Source of the DNA: Paguma larvata
Taxonomy: Eukaryota > Chordata > Mammalia > Carnivora > Viverridae
DNA: 64,000 bases
Reading direction: 5' to 3'
Assembly: GCA_030068075.1 (NCBI GenBank)
Contig: CM057843.1
Coordinates: forward strand, 37,481,332 to 37,545,331
How positions within the stretch are numbered: position 1 is the first letter of the stretch; each line of letters opens with the position of its first letter. The translations under genes and the position numbers were made by a program. A model generated the notes under the pieces. The model ran no database searches. It had not been told where the DNA came from and worked only from the letters and a program-made list of their open reading frames with translations. Shown in pieces: positions 33,590 through 45,033 of the stretch.

Positions 33590-36245
33590 CAGGCTTGTGA
33601 CATCTATGGGTATGGGGTGGGTGAGAGTTTCTCTGGGCACAAATCTCTGGGCCCCTGTGGGCCCGTGGGGTGCAGGAGAGGATGGCTGCCATAGGGCTCA
33701 CAGACCTCTCCTGTGCTCACGGGCTGCTCTCTGGAGGCCTGGCTGGGATCTGTGTTCACGCCTTCTGTCTTCCCCTAGCTGGGCCCAGACTGGAGAAAAG
33801 CTAATAGCCCTTATTGGAGGGCATGCCCTCATCATGCATTCTCTTTAGCCCACAAAAAGCGCTTGGGTCCCGCTCTGTAGGGCAGGGGTCTCAGCCCTGG
33901 AGGAGCTTGCCCCCACCCACCCATCCCAATCCTACTGTCCTTTAATGCCTTCCACCTACAAGAAGTGCTACTAAATATCCCCAGGCCCTGCCCAAGCCCT
34001 GTTACTGCCTTGCGCTGCCCACACTGGCCTTGTTCTCCAGATAAATGAATTCCTACCAAGCCTGGAAATTTTGTTTTGAAGTTTGACGCAGAGCCATACA
34101 ACAGAGAGATTCCGAAAGAGGGAGGCTTTGCCGTGGTGAAGTTTGGGGGTCCTTCGTCAGGCGACTCCTTCAGCCTTTCCCAGCACCACATCAGAGGTCC
34201 CCTAGGACCCCAAGCTCCCCACAAAATGATCCCTAGGGCCCCGGCCTGCCAGCTGCAGGAGTGCCTGGGAACAGCTCCCAGCTGGAGCTTAGGTGCAATT
34301 AACCTCTGTGTGCAAAGCCAGGCCTCGCTCCACTTCCTGTTGACCTTGGGGGGACCCTGAAACACCTCTTTGCCACTCATGCTCTGGCTTCAGGCCAGAG
34401 AAATCCCTGCCCCCAGGGCATTGCCAATTTAACTGGAGAACCAAGCCCAGCATGTGGGGACCAACAAGGGTAGCCATCAATTTTTACCAGCTTCGGCCTG
34501 GAGCTCCAGGTGGGGCAGGGGGCTAAGGCACCTGCCCCTGGGGTTTCCAGCAGTCCGTTTGTGCATCGCTCAGTGGTGCTCACTCACAGCCACGCTGCCC
34601 ACCAGGTAGGACCCGCTCCCTCCCTGGGCTCTGGGCTGCCCCGGAGGAAACCGGTTTGTTTTGGCATCTGCCTCCACTGAGCCAGAGCCCTTCCTCTCCT
34701 GCTGCTTTGCATAGGGGCGCTAATTCTGTCTTTCTACCTCTACAAGGGACCCTGGCAGCCGGGCTGGGGGTGGGAGGGAGTCTTCACTTCTCCCCCAAAC
34801 AGGGTCTCCCCCAGCCTGGGGCTGAGTCTAGGGAGGCACTGGTTTTACCAAAAGACTAATAGTTCTGAATAACCGAGTTTCCTTCATGTTTGGCAGTGCT
34901 GTTGGCAGAGAATTATTTGAGCAGCAAGCCCTGCCTCCTTCCCCAGACACCCCTAAAGGGGATTTGCCCTCCTGGTTATGATGTAGAAGCCCTCCCTGGT
35001 CTGTTTTTCTGTCTTAGGGGCTTATGCTATGGGTATCGTCACATCTATCTTATGGGTCCCCGGTCCCCAGAGCTGACTGAGGCAGTGGAGATGAAGCTGG
35101 ATGTTCCCGGTGGGGATGATGAAAACTCCGGGTCTCAGTTGCTTCATCTGTAGAATGGGAATCATCAAAACTTGTCTGAGGGAAGGGAGTTGAATCAGGT
35201 GCCTTTTTAAAAAAAAATTGCGCCATATAGTAAAATCGACCATGTCTTCTTTCCGCGTACAGTTTGATGAATTTTGGCACGTGTGCAGATTTGTGTAACC
35301 GCACACCATAATCGGGATACAGAACGTGAACCAAAATCTTTTATTGCACACCTCCGTATTCACGTAGGTAACCTTGCCTGAGCCTGGAAGGAGCCAGCAT
35401 TATCCCCATTCGATGAATGAGCAGATCAAGGCCCAGGGAGATCACAATGGGCCCAAATCACACAGAGACCTTCTGACTCCAAACCCAGCATTCTTTCGCT
35501 ACATCACAGCTGCCTCCCTCGGAGGACTCCACAGCACGGAGACACTGAGGAGGAAGTAAAGGAGAAAACCAGGGAGGAGAGAATCCTGGGGCAACTCTGG
35601 CCATCTGTAACTATTTCCCATTGTTCACAAGTCCCAACACCCTGCAGGACCCGCTCCCTTCCCAGCCGGGCTGGAGGTCACGCCGTGGGGCTATGCTTCC
35701 AGGGGCCCAGCTCTGGACAGCTCCTCCAGGCCTCCCCCTCCCCGGAATACAGCCCCGAAGTGCTTTGGTGGGCACATGCCCCACTGCCCACTGGGGGAAT
35801 CCAGCCTGGTCCCTCGGGGCCCCGGTGTAAGCATAGGCTGGTTCCTTCTTCGTTCTAGCTTGACTTCCGGCCCTTTCGATGCAGGTGCTGCTAAGCCTGG
35901 GGCGCTCTGACTCAAGGGTTTGGGTGTTTTTCCAGCAGAATCAGAGGTAAGAGAAAAACAAAACAAAATGTGAAAAGCTGCCACTGTTTGAGCGTCACCG
36001 GCAGGTAGTGTTTGTCCCTTAGCAGGTGGCTGGCGAAGGGCCTCAAAGGCCATCTTGGAATACGGACTTTGGGATTCCCAGATTCTGCCTTCGAGTGTTC
36101 TGCTCTTTAGATGAGCCCAGTGGCTGGATTCAGAGCCCGCCCGTGTGGAATTCCTGGGTGTGTCCAGCTCTCCACCGTGCTCCTGGGTCCGGCACCCTCC
36201 GAATCTGCTGGAGACTCAGTTGCCAATAAAAACAAAACAGCAACA
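33590..36245 (+). other. Intergenic, CD79B to first SINE
   Basis: No gene or promoter recognised. Old repeat pieces at 35,125-35,515 are listed separately; the rest is unique sequence with only short chance open frames. Confidence 0.6.
35125..35515 (+). repeat. MIR pieces around an L1-like fragment
   Basis: GTTGCTTCATCTGTAGAATG (MIR) is followed at about 35,205-35,350 by TTTGATGAATTTTGGCACGT and GTAACCGCACACCATAATCG, a phrase of old L1 3' ends, and then by a MIR-like 35,385-35,515. Confidence 0.5.
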
Positions 36246-36459
36246 GGGGCGCCTGGGCAGCTCAGTCGGTTAAGCGTCCGACTTCTGCGGCTCAGATCAC
36301 GATCTCACAGTTCGCTGGTTCAAGCGCTGCATCAGGCTCTGTGTTGACAGCACAGAGCCTGGAGCCTGCTTCAGATTCTGTGTTTCCCTCTCTCTCTGCC
36401 CCTCCCCCACTCATACTCTGTCTCTCTCTCTCTCTCTCTTTCTTAAAACTAAATAAATA
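36246..36459 (+). mobile_element. Felid SINE between CD79B and GH1
   Basis: GGGGCGCCTGGGCAGCTCAG head and AAATAAATA tail; short GCAACA-type direct repeats flank it (AGCAACAG before, AGCAACAA after). Confidence 0.93.
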
Positions 36460-39410
36460 GCAACAAACCCCCTACTTGGGAAACCTCAGCTGCTCCTCCA
36501 ACTCCAAAGCCTTTACCTGGAAACGTAGGCGACTCCACAGAGAACAAAAATTAGCTAGCTTTAAATCCCGAAGGTAGAGTGCGGTTTGTTAAAAACACAT
36601 TTAGAAGGATCCTAGTGCCTTTCTCAAGTTTAAAAAAAAAAGACCTCTTTCTCTCTGACCTAACACCACTTTCTCGAATGGCAAAAGCAGGGGGGCGGGG
36701 GGCGGTGCTAGCCGCCCCATGACGGCCCAGTCAGGGCTCAGGCTCTGCAGGTCGTGAGTGCGTGTAGAATATTTGTGCGTACTTGTAACCAGCATCTACA
36801 TACTGCCTTGTCTATTTTTTTTTTCATTTAAATTTTTTCATGGATGTAGTGTCGTGTATTGCGAGGGCTTGTACTTTTTATTTATATTTTTGGCACTTGT
36901 TATTTGAATTCATTCTCTGAGGAGGACATTGAGACACAACGTGGCCCTCCTCACCATTTCTGGGTGGGTGGGCGTTTGGGTTCTTTCCTTGGCATTATCT
37001 TGCATTTGCATTCATTCAAATCCACCTAGCACAAGCTTGCGGGGTTCCCAGGTCCGGGACTGGGCCCTCCTGTCCGGTCCCCCCTCTCCCCGGGCTATTC
37101 TCTTGCTTCTGTGTCTTAGCTATTTCTTTCACGACAGTTTTCACAAGATGCAATTTCCTTATATATTTCACCATTATGTATTTATTTGTTTGCTATTGTC
37201 TCTCTTCCTCGCGCACTGTAAGCTCCAGCCGAGAAAGAAGGGTGTCTTTTCTTCATCTACGTGTGCCCATCTGCCTGGCACAGTTTCTGGCATACAGAAA
37301 GAGCGACGACGACTTCCAGAACCAGTTAATGCTCGAAGAAGAGTAGCAGTGAATGAAAGAGTGGATGAAAGGCATGAATCCAGCCTCAAAGCGTCTGCAG
37401 TCCGTAAGGGGACTAAGACGTCCACAAATAAGCACAGAATAAGGTAAAAAAAAAGAGTAGAGTGATTTCCAGGGAGGGGCACCAGTCAGGAAAGCACCCC
37501 AGACTTCCCGCAGCTGCTGGACACAGCCGGGTACCTACTGCTTCTTTTTCAATGGGACTGTCTCCCTGGGGAATAGTCCCCAAAGTGGAAATGACTTAAG
37601 ACGTCCAGTCATGTAGGCTGTTATGCACTTCTGGATGGTTCAGAGAGCCTCGACCAGTGTAAACAACACCCTCATCAACCCACGGGAGTGCCCACCCCTA
37701 TCTCACCCCACCCCCACCCCCGAGCCCTCCCAGGCCCTCCCTCAGTGCTTGGGCCCTCTGGCAAACCCAAGGGTCCTATGAGATAAAGGAAGTGAAAACA
37801 TGATGTACACTGAAACGTGCAACACACGTGTGAAGGATGATGTGATTTGGTTCATTAAATCGGGCTACCTCAGGTTGTTTTTTCTGCCGCTTTTCTTGGT
37901 GTCCGTGGACCTCATTCTGGGGTGAAGTTCCTTCCGTTCAATTCCCCCCAGCTTCGCTGAACATCTTCTGAATGGGGACTTGACCTTAGTCTGCCAGCTT
38001 TGTGCTGAGGAAAGTTCTGTCCACGCCCAGCGGCTGCACTGTCTCTCCTAGATGAGGGTTCTAAAGAGTTCCGTGCGGTGGGAAGATGGAGGCCTCAGGG
38101 CAGCTGTCACTTAGAGCCGAGAGACTGTGGGCAGACCACTCGGTCTCTCTGAGTCTGAGTGTGTCCTCCTATGACAGGGGCTCCCCGCTCCTATCAGCCA
38201 GTACAGAGCCTGGCACGTGGTGGACACTCAGAAATACTGATCCCTTCCCCACCTCCCCTGGCGAGGCCTTTGGGAATCCCCACATAATATTCTCTAGAAC
38301 CCTCGACCCAGTGCTGAATGATCGACGCGGCGCTCTTCGCTGGAAGCAAAGAGGAGGTGGCGCAGGTCCCAGGGGCAATCTCAGCCTCCGCCTCAAGGAA
38401 GGCAGCACAGAGTTGGCGGTGGGAAATGAGGACCTCAAGTGAGCAGAGTAGGGGGGAATGGAGAAAACTACCACCAGTCCCTCTGAGACTGTCCCTACAG
38501 ACAGAGTAAGTAAGACCCCCAAAAAGTTGGCCCCGCACCCCACAGATTGAACTTCAGAGGGGCTCCTGAAGCCTGAAAGAGGCTGCGTTCAGATCAAGAG
38601 CAGATCTGTGAGCTTCCACAACAGGTACGGAAAACTCCAGATGTCAAATCTGGAAATAGGAAGGGCTTCCAAACACACTGAATTTCACAGATTCCAAGAC
38701 AATGGGCAATTCATTTTGAGTCATTTTTGGCTGACCCCAGAGATGCTAATCACGACCTCTTCCCATCGGCCACCATGCAGAGGCCGTGGTTGGACAGTCT
38801 CTGAACCCGGAGAAGCCAGGAAGTTGGCCCCATGGTGCCCCAGGAAAGGGTGGGTGACTCCCCAGCACTGGAGGGAAAATCCCAAGTCTACCTCCATAGC
38901 CTTCAGTGCTTGCTTCTTGGATCCAGCGACTGCCACCATGGTAAATCCTCCTGTGAAGGTGTAACCCCAGGGACCCCCAGAGTCCTGTGAGCCAGTCTAG
39001 TTCTGGGGTCCACAGAAGTGGGTTTGGTGAAAGGAGACCTTCCCCCAATCCAACTAGTCCCATCTGTTCTCAGCAGTCCCCTGCCTGTGGGGAGCCTCAG
39101 CCGCATCTCACCTGTGCCTGTCTTGTGTGGGTCTCAAGCAGTGCCCAACTTGGGCTCCTGTACCCTCACTCCTGGGGGAGGTCTGAGGCTTCACCCATGG
39201 TCCACAGTTCACATACAAGTCCCATTAGCTAGGAACTGGTCAGGAAGGGTTCCACATCAGTCTTCCTCCACAGGGTGGAAAGAGGAGGGGGTGGGGAGGT
39301 GGAAAGCTGTGTGAGGCCCAGAGAGCTTCCTCCATTTCCCTCCTGGCCCCTCCTCTTTGGTAGAGCTGCAAGGAAGAGAGGAAAGCCTTCCCCATGGTCC
39401 CCCTCTTCTT
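36460..39410 (+). other. Intergenic upstream of GH1
   Basis: No gene recognised. An L2-like 3' end may lie at about 37,130-37,300 (CACTGTAAGCTCCAG, CTGCCTGGCACAGTTTCTGG). Around 38,170-38,245 there is a CAGAGCCTGGCACGTGGTGG phrase of the same kind. Confidence 0.5.
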
Positions 39411-39425
39411 CAGGCCTGTATCTTT

Positions 39426-39603
39426 TTTTTTTTTAATTTTATTCATTTTGAGAGAGAGAGAGAATGAGTTGGGGACGGGCAGAGAGAGAGGAGGACAGAG
39501 GATCCGAAGCAGGCTCTGTGCTGTGGGGCTCAAACTCAAGAACCCTGAGATCATGACCTGAGCTGAAGTCGGACGCTTAACCGACTGAGCCACCCAGGCG
39601 TCC
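39426..39603 (-). mobile_element. Felid SINE with perfect target duplication
   Basis: Inverted copy with poly(T), GAGAGAGA run and GACTGAGCCACCCAGGCGTC head. The 15-base duplication CAGGCCTGTATCTTT is exact at 39,411-39,425 and 39,604-39,618, so insertion is recent. Confidence 0.96.
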
Positions 39604-39618
39604 CAGGCCTGTATCTTT

Positions 39619-41530
39619 AATGACAGCCCACTCTGATCCTCCCCCTGTCCTGCCTGGAGAACAGCTCCGCGGTCCCAGTGTCTTCCCTAGCAGATAAGGA
39701 CTCAGGGATGGCTCCAGAACGATGGGAGAAAGGGAAGCTGTATCCTAAAAGTGGGTGGTGGCAAGACACCAGCACTCCCATTCCGGACCACAAGGGTGTG
39801 ACTTTTCAAGGTTGGTTGCCAATACCATAACCAACGGCCTCTAGAAGGGTTTCCTCCTTCACTTGTTTATTTTCCCACGGGGCAAGTGCTAAATGTTCTT
39901 AGACTCAAGGAGCAGAAGGTCTAAAGGGAGGGGAATGTGTTCTTTCCTGCTCTTAGCCCTGGGGGGTGATCCGACACTGGTGGCTTGTGGATGCGGCAGC
40001 GGCCCCAACCCTGGGCACCGGGAGGCTGGAGGGCGGCAGTCCTAGCTACCCACCCCCCCACCCCCAGCCCTGGCCTCGTACCGCCACTTGGTCTCCAACA
40101 CGCACCTGTGTCTCTGGGCCAATCTCACCTGGGAAATGAGAGGCAACATCGGCCTCTTAGGGGAAGGACGAAATGAGGCCGAGGGACCCTTGGGATTAGG
40201 GGCAGGATCCCTGGGTTCAGAGGGATTTAGGAGATAGTAACTAACTTAGAAGAAATATTATTTCTATTTAGAAGAAATACCGGAGTGGCCCGCCCAGTCT
40301 GCCCTGGAGAAAGGGCTTGGGATGATGCAACACGGGAGAGCAAGGTTTTGGAGGTCGGCTTTGCCTGAGGCTGAAGCAAGCCTCGGTCAGCTCCTCTGGA
40401 AAATGGGGTGATGATAATACCTCCTTCACAAGATGGTCGTGAGGGTCCAATGTGACCACGCTCGGGCATGCTGTCGCACCCTCATGAGCTCTATACGGAT
40501 GTTAAAAGAGAAGAAAGGGGCGCCTGGGCGGCTCAGTCGGTTAAGCATCTGACTCCTGATTTCTGCTCGTCCTGATCATGGTTCACAATGCAGAGCCCCG
40601 CATCAGGCTGTGTGCTGACAGCATGGAGCCTGCTTGGGATTCTCTCTCTGCCTCTCTCTCTCTCTCTAAAAATAAATAAGTACTTAAAAAAAATTTTTTT
40701 TAAGTAGAAGAAAGACTGGGAGGAGACGAGGGTGACTGGGGAGATCATGTTTTGGGGTGCCATGCCCAGATTTCCAGTGCCGGGAATGAGACCCAAGCCC
40801 GAAAGGGCTCTTCTGATCTTGAGACCCTCTGACTGGGCTGGGGGGTGGGGGGAGTACTCGTGGGCCAGGTCTGTTCCTGGGACTTCTGCGTCTTGGTTGG
40901 CATCTCTGTAGCAGGTCTGAGAAGCAGGGTGATGCCTCCGGTTTTGGCCCTCTGCCCCAGCCACCTCGGGGGAGCCCCCACGGCAGAGAAACGGGACGGC
41001 AGTGTGGGGCCCCAGCCAGCACCAGCTGCCTCGGGCCGGACCAGGTGGTCAGATGGTGTGTAAAGGGTAAAGGGATGGTGACAGCAGTGAAGGCGGGAAT
41101 CTGGGACTGAATTGTCCCAGAAAGCTCAGAATCCATGGCTGTTCTGGGCTCCCTTTCCCCAGACACGCACTGGGTCTGGTGGATGGAGGGGAACCGTGCA
41201 GGGAGGAAGAAGAGGATGGAGAGAGAGGGAGGGTAGCTCAGCTCTCATGGCATTTCCAGCCTGACAACAGCCCCCCTTGTGGGGACCCGGGTGGGTCCTC
41301 CTCACCTGAGTGGATAACCCCACGATGGTACCCTGCCAGAGCGCACCCGAACTCAGGCCACTCCCTTCCGCCGCCCCCCCCTTGAAATGAGGACGGATCG
41401 GATGGTCTCTCAAGCTGAGACCCTGTGTGCACAACCGTCGGGGCCGGTGACAGTGGACAGGGGAAGATGGCAGGGGAGGCCTGGGGGACGTGACCCCGAG
41501 AAGAGCGGGAACAGGACGAGAGGGAGGAGG
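39619..41530 (+). other. Intergenic and distal 5' flank of GH1
   Basis: Besides the SINE at 40,518 and a short MIR-like piece near 40,390-40,460, nothing is recognised. Open frames here are short and lack coding signs. Confidence 0.5.
40518..40705 (+). mobile_element. Felid SINE about 1 kb upstream of GH1
   Basis: Head GGGCGCCTGGGCGGCTCAG and AAAAATAAATAAG tail. AGAAGAAAG flanks it exactly (40,509-40,517 and 40,706-40,714). Confidence 0.94.
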
Positions 41531-41660
41531 CTCTAAATTATCCATCAGCACAGGCCGGCCAGCGGCCCGATGCATAAATGTATAGAGAAAATAAGTGGGG
41601 GCAGAGGGGGAGAGAGAAGGGACCAGGGTATAAAAAGGGCCCGCAAGGGACTGATTCCAG
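41531..41660 (+). promoter_or_regulatory. GH1: GH1 promoter: two Pit-1 sites and TATA box
   Basis: The distal Pit-1 site is CTCTAAATTATCCATCAGCA (41,531-41,550) and the proximal one ATGCATAAATGTATA (41,570-41,584), the pair that drives somatotroph expression in mammals. The TATA box TATAAAAA lies at 41,629-41,636, so transcription should start near 41,660, giving a 5'UTR of about 63 bases. The start site is inferred from spacing. Confidence 0.9.
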
Positions 41661-41722
41661 GATCCCAGCGCCCAGCTCCCTAGACCGCTCAGGGTCCTGT
41701 GGACAGCTCATCCCCGGCTGCG

Positions 41723-41732
41723 ATGGCTGCAG
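41723..41732 (+). CDS. GH1: GH1 exon 1 coding part
   Basis: ATG GCT GCA G, then donor GTAAGT. The tiny first coding exon is a hallmark of GH genes. The start sits in GCTGCGATGG. Confidence 0.95.
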
Positions 41733-43303
41733 GTAAGTGCCCTGAAAATCCCTTTGGGTTCGATGTGGACTGAGGGGCAAGGCGGTGGCCGGGCAGATGG
41801 ATGGGGACACTAACCCTGGGCTTTGGGGCTGCCGAATGTGAGCAGAGACATCTATGCCCAGACATTTGACCGAGGTTTCAATGTTCTCAGTCCCCGGGGT
41901 GGGGTGGAGGGGGAAGGGCTGGCAGGAGCCAGGCCTCTTGCTGTCTGGGCGCCCACCTGGCCCTCCGGGTCCCTCTCCGCAGGCCCTCGGAACTCCGTGC
42001 TCCTGGCACTTGCCCTGCTCTGCCTGCCCTGGCCCCAGGAGGTGGGCGCCTTCCCGGCCATGCCCTTGTCCAGTCTGTTTGCCAACGCCGTGCTCCGGGC
42101 CCAGCACCTGCACCAACTGGCTGCCGACACCTACAAAGAGTTTGTAAGCTCCCCGGAGTGGGCGCTGGGGGTGGGGGAGGGGCGGCAGGAAGAAGGGGTG
42201 AATTTCGCCCCTGGGACGTCGTGGGAGGAAACCGAGGAGTCCAGGGTTATTTCATCCAAGACAAGAGGCGGTCAGCCGAGCACAAACTGAGGGAGCATTC
42301 CGAGCAAGGCAGTGCTGAGGACCGTGCAGCCCAGACCGGGCGGGCGTTCTCTCCGCAGGAGCGGGCGTACATCCCGGAGGGACAGAGGTATTCCATCCAG
42401 AACGCGCAGGCTGCCTTCTGCTTCTCGGAGACCATCCCGGCCCCCACGGGCAAGGACGAGGCCCAGCAGAGATCCGTGAGTGGCCGGGGCGGGGTGCCCG
42501 GCCAGGGATGGGGGCCCACCCTCCTTCTGCGGCCTCCTCCGGGAGGGGGGGGGGGGGGCGGGGGGGCGGCGAGGGTGTGCAGAGGGGCGGGTGGGGGCCA
42601 AGCGTGTGCAGGGGGGCAGGCGGGTGGCCCCCAGGCAGAGGCTGGCGCGCCCACCGCCCCCTCCGTCCGCAGGACGTGGAGCTGCTCCGCTTCTCCCTGC
42701 TGCTCATCCAGTCGTGGCTCGGGCCCGTGCAGTTCCTCAGCAGCGTCTTCACCAACAGCCTGGTGTTCGGCACCTCGGACCGAGTCTACGAGAAGCTCAA
42801 GGACCTGGAGGAAGGCATCCAGGCCCTGATGCGGGTGGGGCCCCGGCGCTGCGCCTTCAGAGGGGCGGGGGCTTGCGCGGGCCAGCAGGGGCTGTGGTCA
42901 GCAGTCCAGCCTTGACCCCTGAGAAAGCTTCCCCATTTCAAGCCCTCGGTGCCATTCTCTGAGCCGGGGGGTGGGGGTGGGGGGATGGGGGTGGGGGTGG
43001 GGGGATGGGGGGTGGGGGCGGGGAAGGCAGCACACACAGAGGGACAGGGAAGGAGCGGTTGGCAAGGACCCGGCCTCTCCGTCCTCCCTCCCCTTTCTGC
43101 AGGAACTGGAAGACGGCAGCCCCCGGGCCGGGCAGATCCTGAAGCAAACCTACGACAAGTTCGACACCAACTTGCGCAGTGAGGACGCGCTGCTCAAGAA
43201 CTACGGGCTCCTGTCCTGCTTCAAGAAGGACCTGCATAAGGCCGAGACTTACCTGCGGGTCATGAAGTGTCGCCGCTTCGTGGAAAGCAGCTGTGCCTTC
43301 TAG
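41723..43303 (+). CDS. GH1: GH1, pituitary growth hormone (somatotropin)
   Basis: Secreted four-helix class I cytokine of pituitary somatotrophs; it binds two growth hormone receptors to activate JAK2-STAT5 and hepatic IGF1. Five exons (10, 161, 117, 162 and 201 bases) give 216 residues: a 26-residue signal peptide ending QEVGA and a 190-residue mature hormone starting [20 protein letters not shown]. Four cysteines ([28 protein letters not shown]) can form the two conserved disulphides. The intron phases are those of all mammalian GH genes. Only one copy is present, the non-primate state. Residues at QFLSSVF and LRSEDALL differ from the conserved pig/dog-type hormone as I remember it. Confidence 0.98.
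41983..42143 (+). CDS. GH1: GH1 exon 2: signal peptide and helix 1
   Basis: 161 bases after CTCTCCGCAG. It encodes [20 protein letters not shown] through helix 1 to DTYKEF. Donor TTT/GTAAGC. Confidence 0.97.
42359..42475 (+). CDS. GH1: GH1 exon 3
   Basis: 117 bases, phase 0. [20 protein letters not shown], then [19 protein letters not shown]. It carries the first disulphide Cys. Skipping of this exon gives the dominant-negative short isoform in human GH1 disease; here acceptor (CTCCGCAG) and donor (TCC/GTGAGT) both look sound. Confidence 0.97.
42541..42590 (+). repeat. G-run in GH1 intron 3
   Basis: Runs of up to about 14 G with interspersed C (GGGGGGCGGGGGGGCGGCG), about 85 bases upstream of the exon 4 acceptor. 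Confidence 0.9.
42673..42834 (+). CDS. GH1: GH1 exon 4: helix 2
   Basis: 162 bases. [20 protein letters not shown], then [20 protein letters not shown] to GIQALMR. Donor CGG/GTGGGG is weak beyond the GT and is followed by G-rich sequence. Confidence 0.97.
42965..43025 (+). repeat. G-rich minisatellite in GH1 intron 4
   Basis: A roughly 20-base unit, TGGGGGTGGGGGGATGGGGG, repeated about 2.5 times with point changes. Confidence 0.88.
43103..43303 (+). CDS. GH1: GH1 exon 5: helices 3-4 and stop
   Basis: Encodes [20 protein letters not shown] to the C-terminus [12 protein letters not shown], then TAG. Acceptor TTTCTGCAG. The last three cysteines are here. Confidence 0.97.
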   Translation, partial: ELEDGSPRAGQILKQTYDKFDTNLRSEDALLKNYGLLSCFKKDLHKAETYLRVMKCRRFVESSCAF

Positions 43304-43385
43304 TTGCTGGACATCTCGGTCGCTCCCTCCCCGGCGCCTCCCCTGACCCTGGAAAGTGCCACTCCAGCGCCCACCGTGCTTTCCT

Positions 43386-43391
43386 AATAAA
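43386..43391 (+). terminator. GH1: GH1 poly(A) signal
   Basis: AATAAA in TCCTAATAAAATTAAG, about 85 bases after the stop codon. GT-rich TGAGTAGGTGTC lies downstream. The short 3'UTR is typical of GH genes. Confidence 0.92.
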
Positions 43392-43399
43392 ATTAAGTT

Positions 43400-44160
43400 G
43401 CATCTATCATCTGAGTAGGTGTCATTCTATTATGTGGGGCGAGGGCCGGGCTGGGAAGACAGCTGCAGGCATCCTGTGGGGGCCGGCCGAGTGCAACACC
43501 TGACCTGATTCCTCCTGGGCGAGAAAGAAACTGACACATTCATTCCTCTCCATCACACTTCGGGTCCCTGCCCAGGTCCGAGGTCCCAGCTCTCTGGGTG
43601 GTCATAGGTCAGGAGCACCCCCACAGGGTACCCGGAGGTGTTCCTGTCTCCCTGCGGGCACCACGACACCACATCTAGCCCCCAAGAGCAGGAAAAAAAT
43701 GGAAAGCAAGACAAGGTATTAAGTACAGAGGCAAAACACCCCAATGTGGGTGAAAACAACGAGAGACATCATAGAATTACTCTCGTGCAGAAGGTTGAAG
43801 GTGAATACACATGAGATCCGCCTACTCTTGGGAAAGGGAAACAATGCAAAATGGCTTTGGGACAAACAGAGCCACCCTGTGTGGGATCTGGATGGTGACG
43901 GGGAAGTGGAAGAAAGACTCTAAGTTGGGGTTGCAAATTCAATGCCAGCAGGTGCCGGGCAGACAATTAGGAAATAATGAAGGCTGGATGTGAACGGATA
44001 AATCATAACCAGTGGTCCACTTCCAGGGGTACGTCCTGGCGTGTGGGCACCAGGGCAGCCAAGAGAACTCGGGCCCCAGCTGAGGTGGCACCTATCGAGC
44101 TTCCCGCCATTCAGGACTGCGGGAAGGGCTCCCAGACCTTCCGATTCTTCGAGGCACACA
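43400..44160 (+). other. GH1 downstream flank
   Basis: No gene or known repeat seen before the SINE at 44,177. Confidence 0.5.
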
Positions 44161-44176
44161 GGACGACCAGACTTTT

Positions 44177-44407
44177 TCTTCCTTTTTATTTTGGTTAATG
44201 TTTATTTATTTATTTTGAGAGAGAGAGAGAAAGCAAGCACACACCAGGGAGAGGTAGAGAGAGAGAGGGAGAGAGAGAATCCAAAGCAGGCTCCATACTG
44301 TCACTGTAGAGCCCGATGCGGGGCTAGAACTCATGAACTGCGAGATCATAACCTGAGCCAAAATCAAGAGCCGGTTGCTTAACCACTTGAGTCACCTAGG
44401 TGCCCCA
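44177..44407 (-). mobile_element. Felid SINE downstream of GH1
   Basis: Inverted; GGACGACCAGACTTTT (44,161-44,176) and GGACATCCAGACTTTT (44,408-44,423) form an imperfect target duplication. Confidence 0.93.
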
Positions 44408-44559
44408 GGACATCCAGACTTTTACATGAAATCTAATTTTTAAACATTGGTGACAAATCTTTATTAAAAACATACTTAAGGACAAAAATTAAGCCAAACA
44501 CGGTAGCTCCTCAAGCTGTCCCTGAGCAATTTCTTCTGAGAACAGTGGATTGGGGTAAC

Positions 44560-44740
44560 TTGTAAGGGAAAGAATCAGAAATAGCTGGACTTGAATTTAT
44601 GCTCACAAGTAGATTACTTGACCTCTCGGGGACCCAGTTTCCTCACGTATAAAATGAGATGATAATAATTTTCCTTGCAAGGCTAATGTTAGGATTAGAT
44701 AAAACGGTGTTTCTGAAGTGTTTGACACATACGGCACTCA
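44560..44740 (+). repeat. MIR between two SINEs
   Basis: GACTTGAATTTATGCTCACA, ACCCAGTTTCCTCACGTATA and AAATGAGATGATAATAATTT. Confidence 0.65.
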
Positions 44741-44814
44741 AGACATCAGCTGTTTTGCACTGAATTTTGGGGGTGTTCCATGTTTTCGGATGGAATGTTT
44801 CAATACTTGTTACT

Positions 44815-45032
44815 GAAGTTTATTTATTTTGAGAGAGAGAGAGAGAGCGCATGTGCACACTCAAAAGTGGGGAAGGGGCAAAGACAGAGGGGGAGAGAGA
44901 ATCCCAAGCAGGCTCCATGATGTCAGTATGGACCCCAACTTGGGGCTCAATCCCACCAACGATGAGATCATGACCGGAACCAAAATCAAGAGTTGGACGC
45001 TGAGTCAACTGACTAAGCCACCCAGGTGCCCT
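44815..45032 (-). mobile_element. Felid SINE
   Basis: Inverted; ends in GACTAAGCCACCCAGGTGCC. AATACTTGTTACT before and AATACTTGTTATT after it mark the insertion. Confidence 0.92.
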
Positions 45033-45033
45033 A

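Noticed and set aside
36246..36320. tRNA gene suggested by tRNA-like text
   Set aside because: This is the tRNA-derived head of a SINE; the cloverleaf is not complete and a SINE body and tail follow.
42158..42962. Long open frames through GH1 introns 2-4
   Set aside because: They read through GC-rich introns and cross the clear GH1 splice sites; the hormone exons explain the region.
41000..44000. A second GH-like or placental lactogen gene
   Set aside because: Only one set of GH exons is found in the window; no additional copy of the conserved C-terminal exon is seen on either strand.
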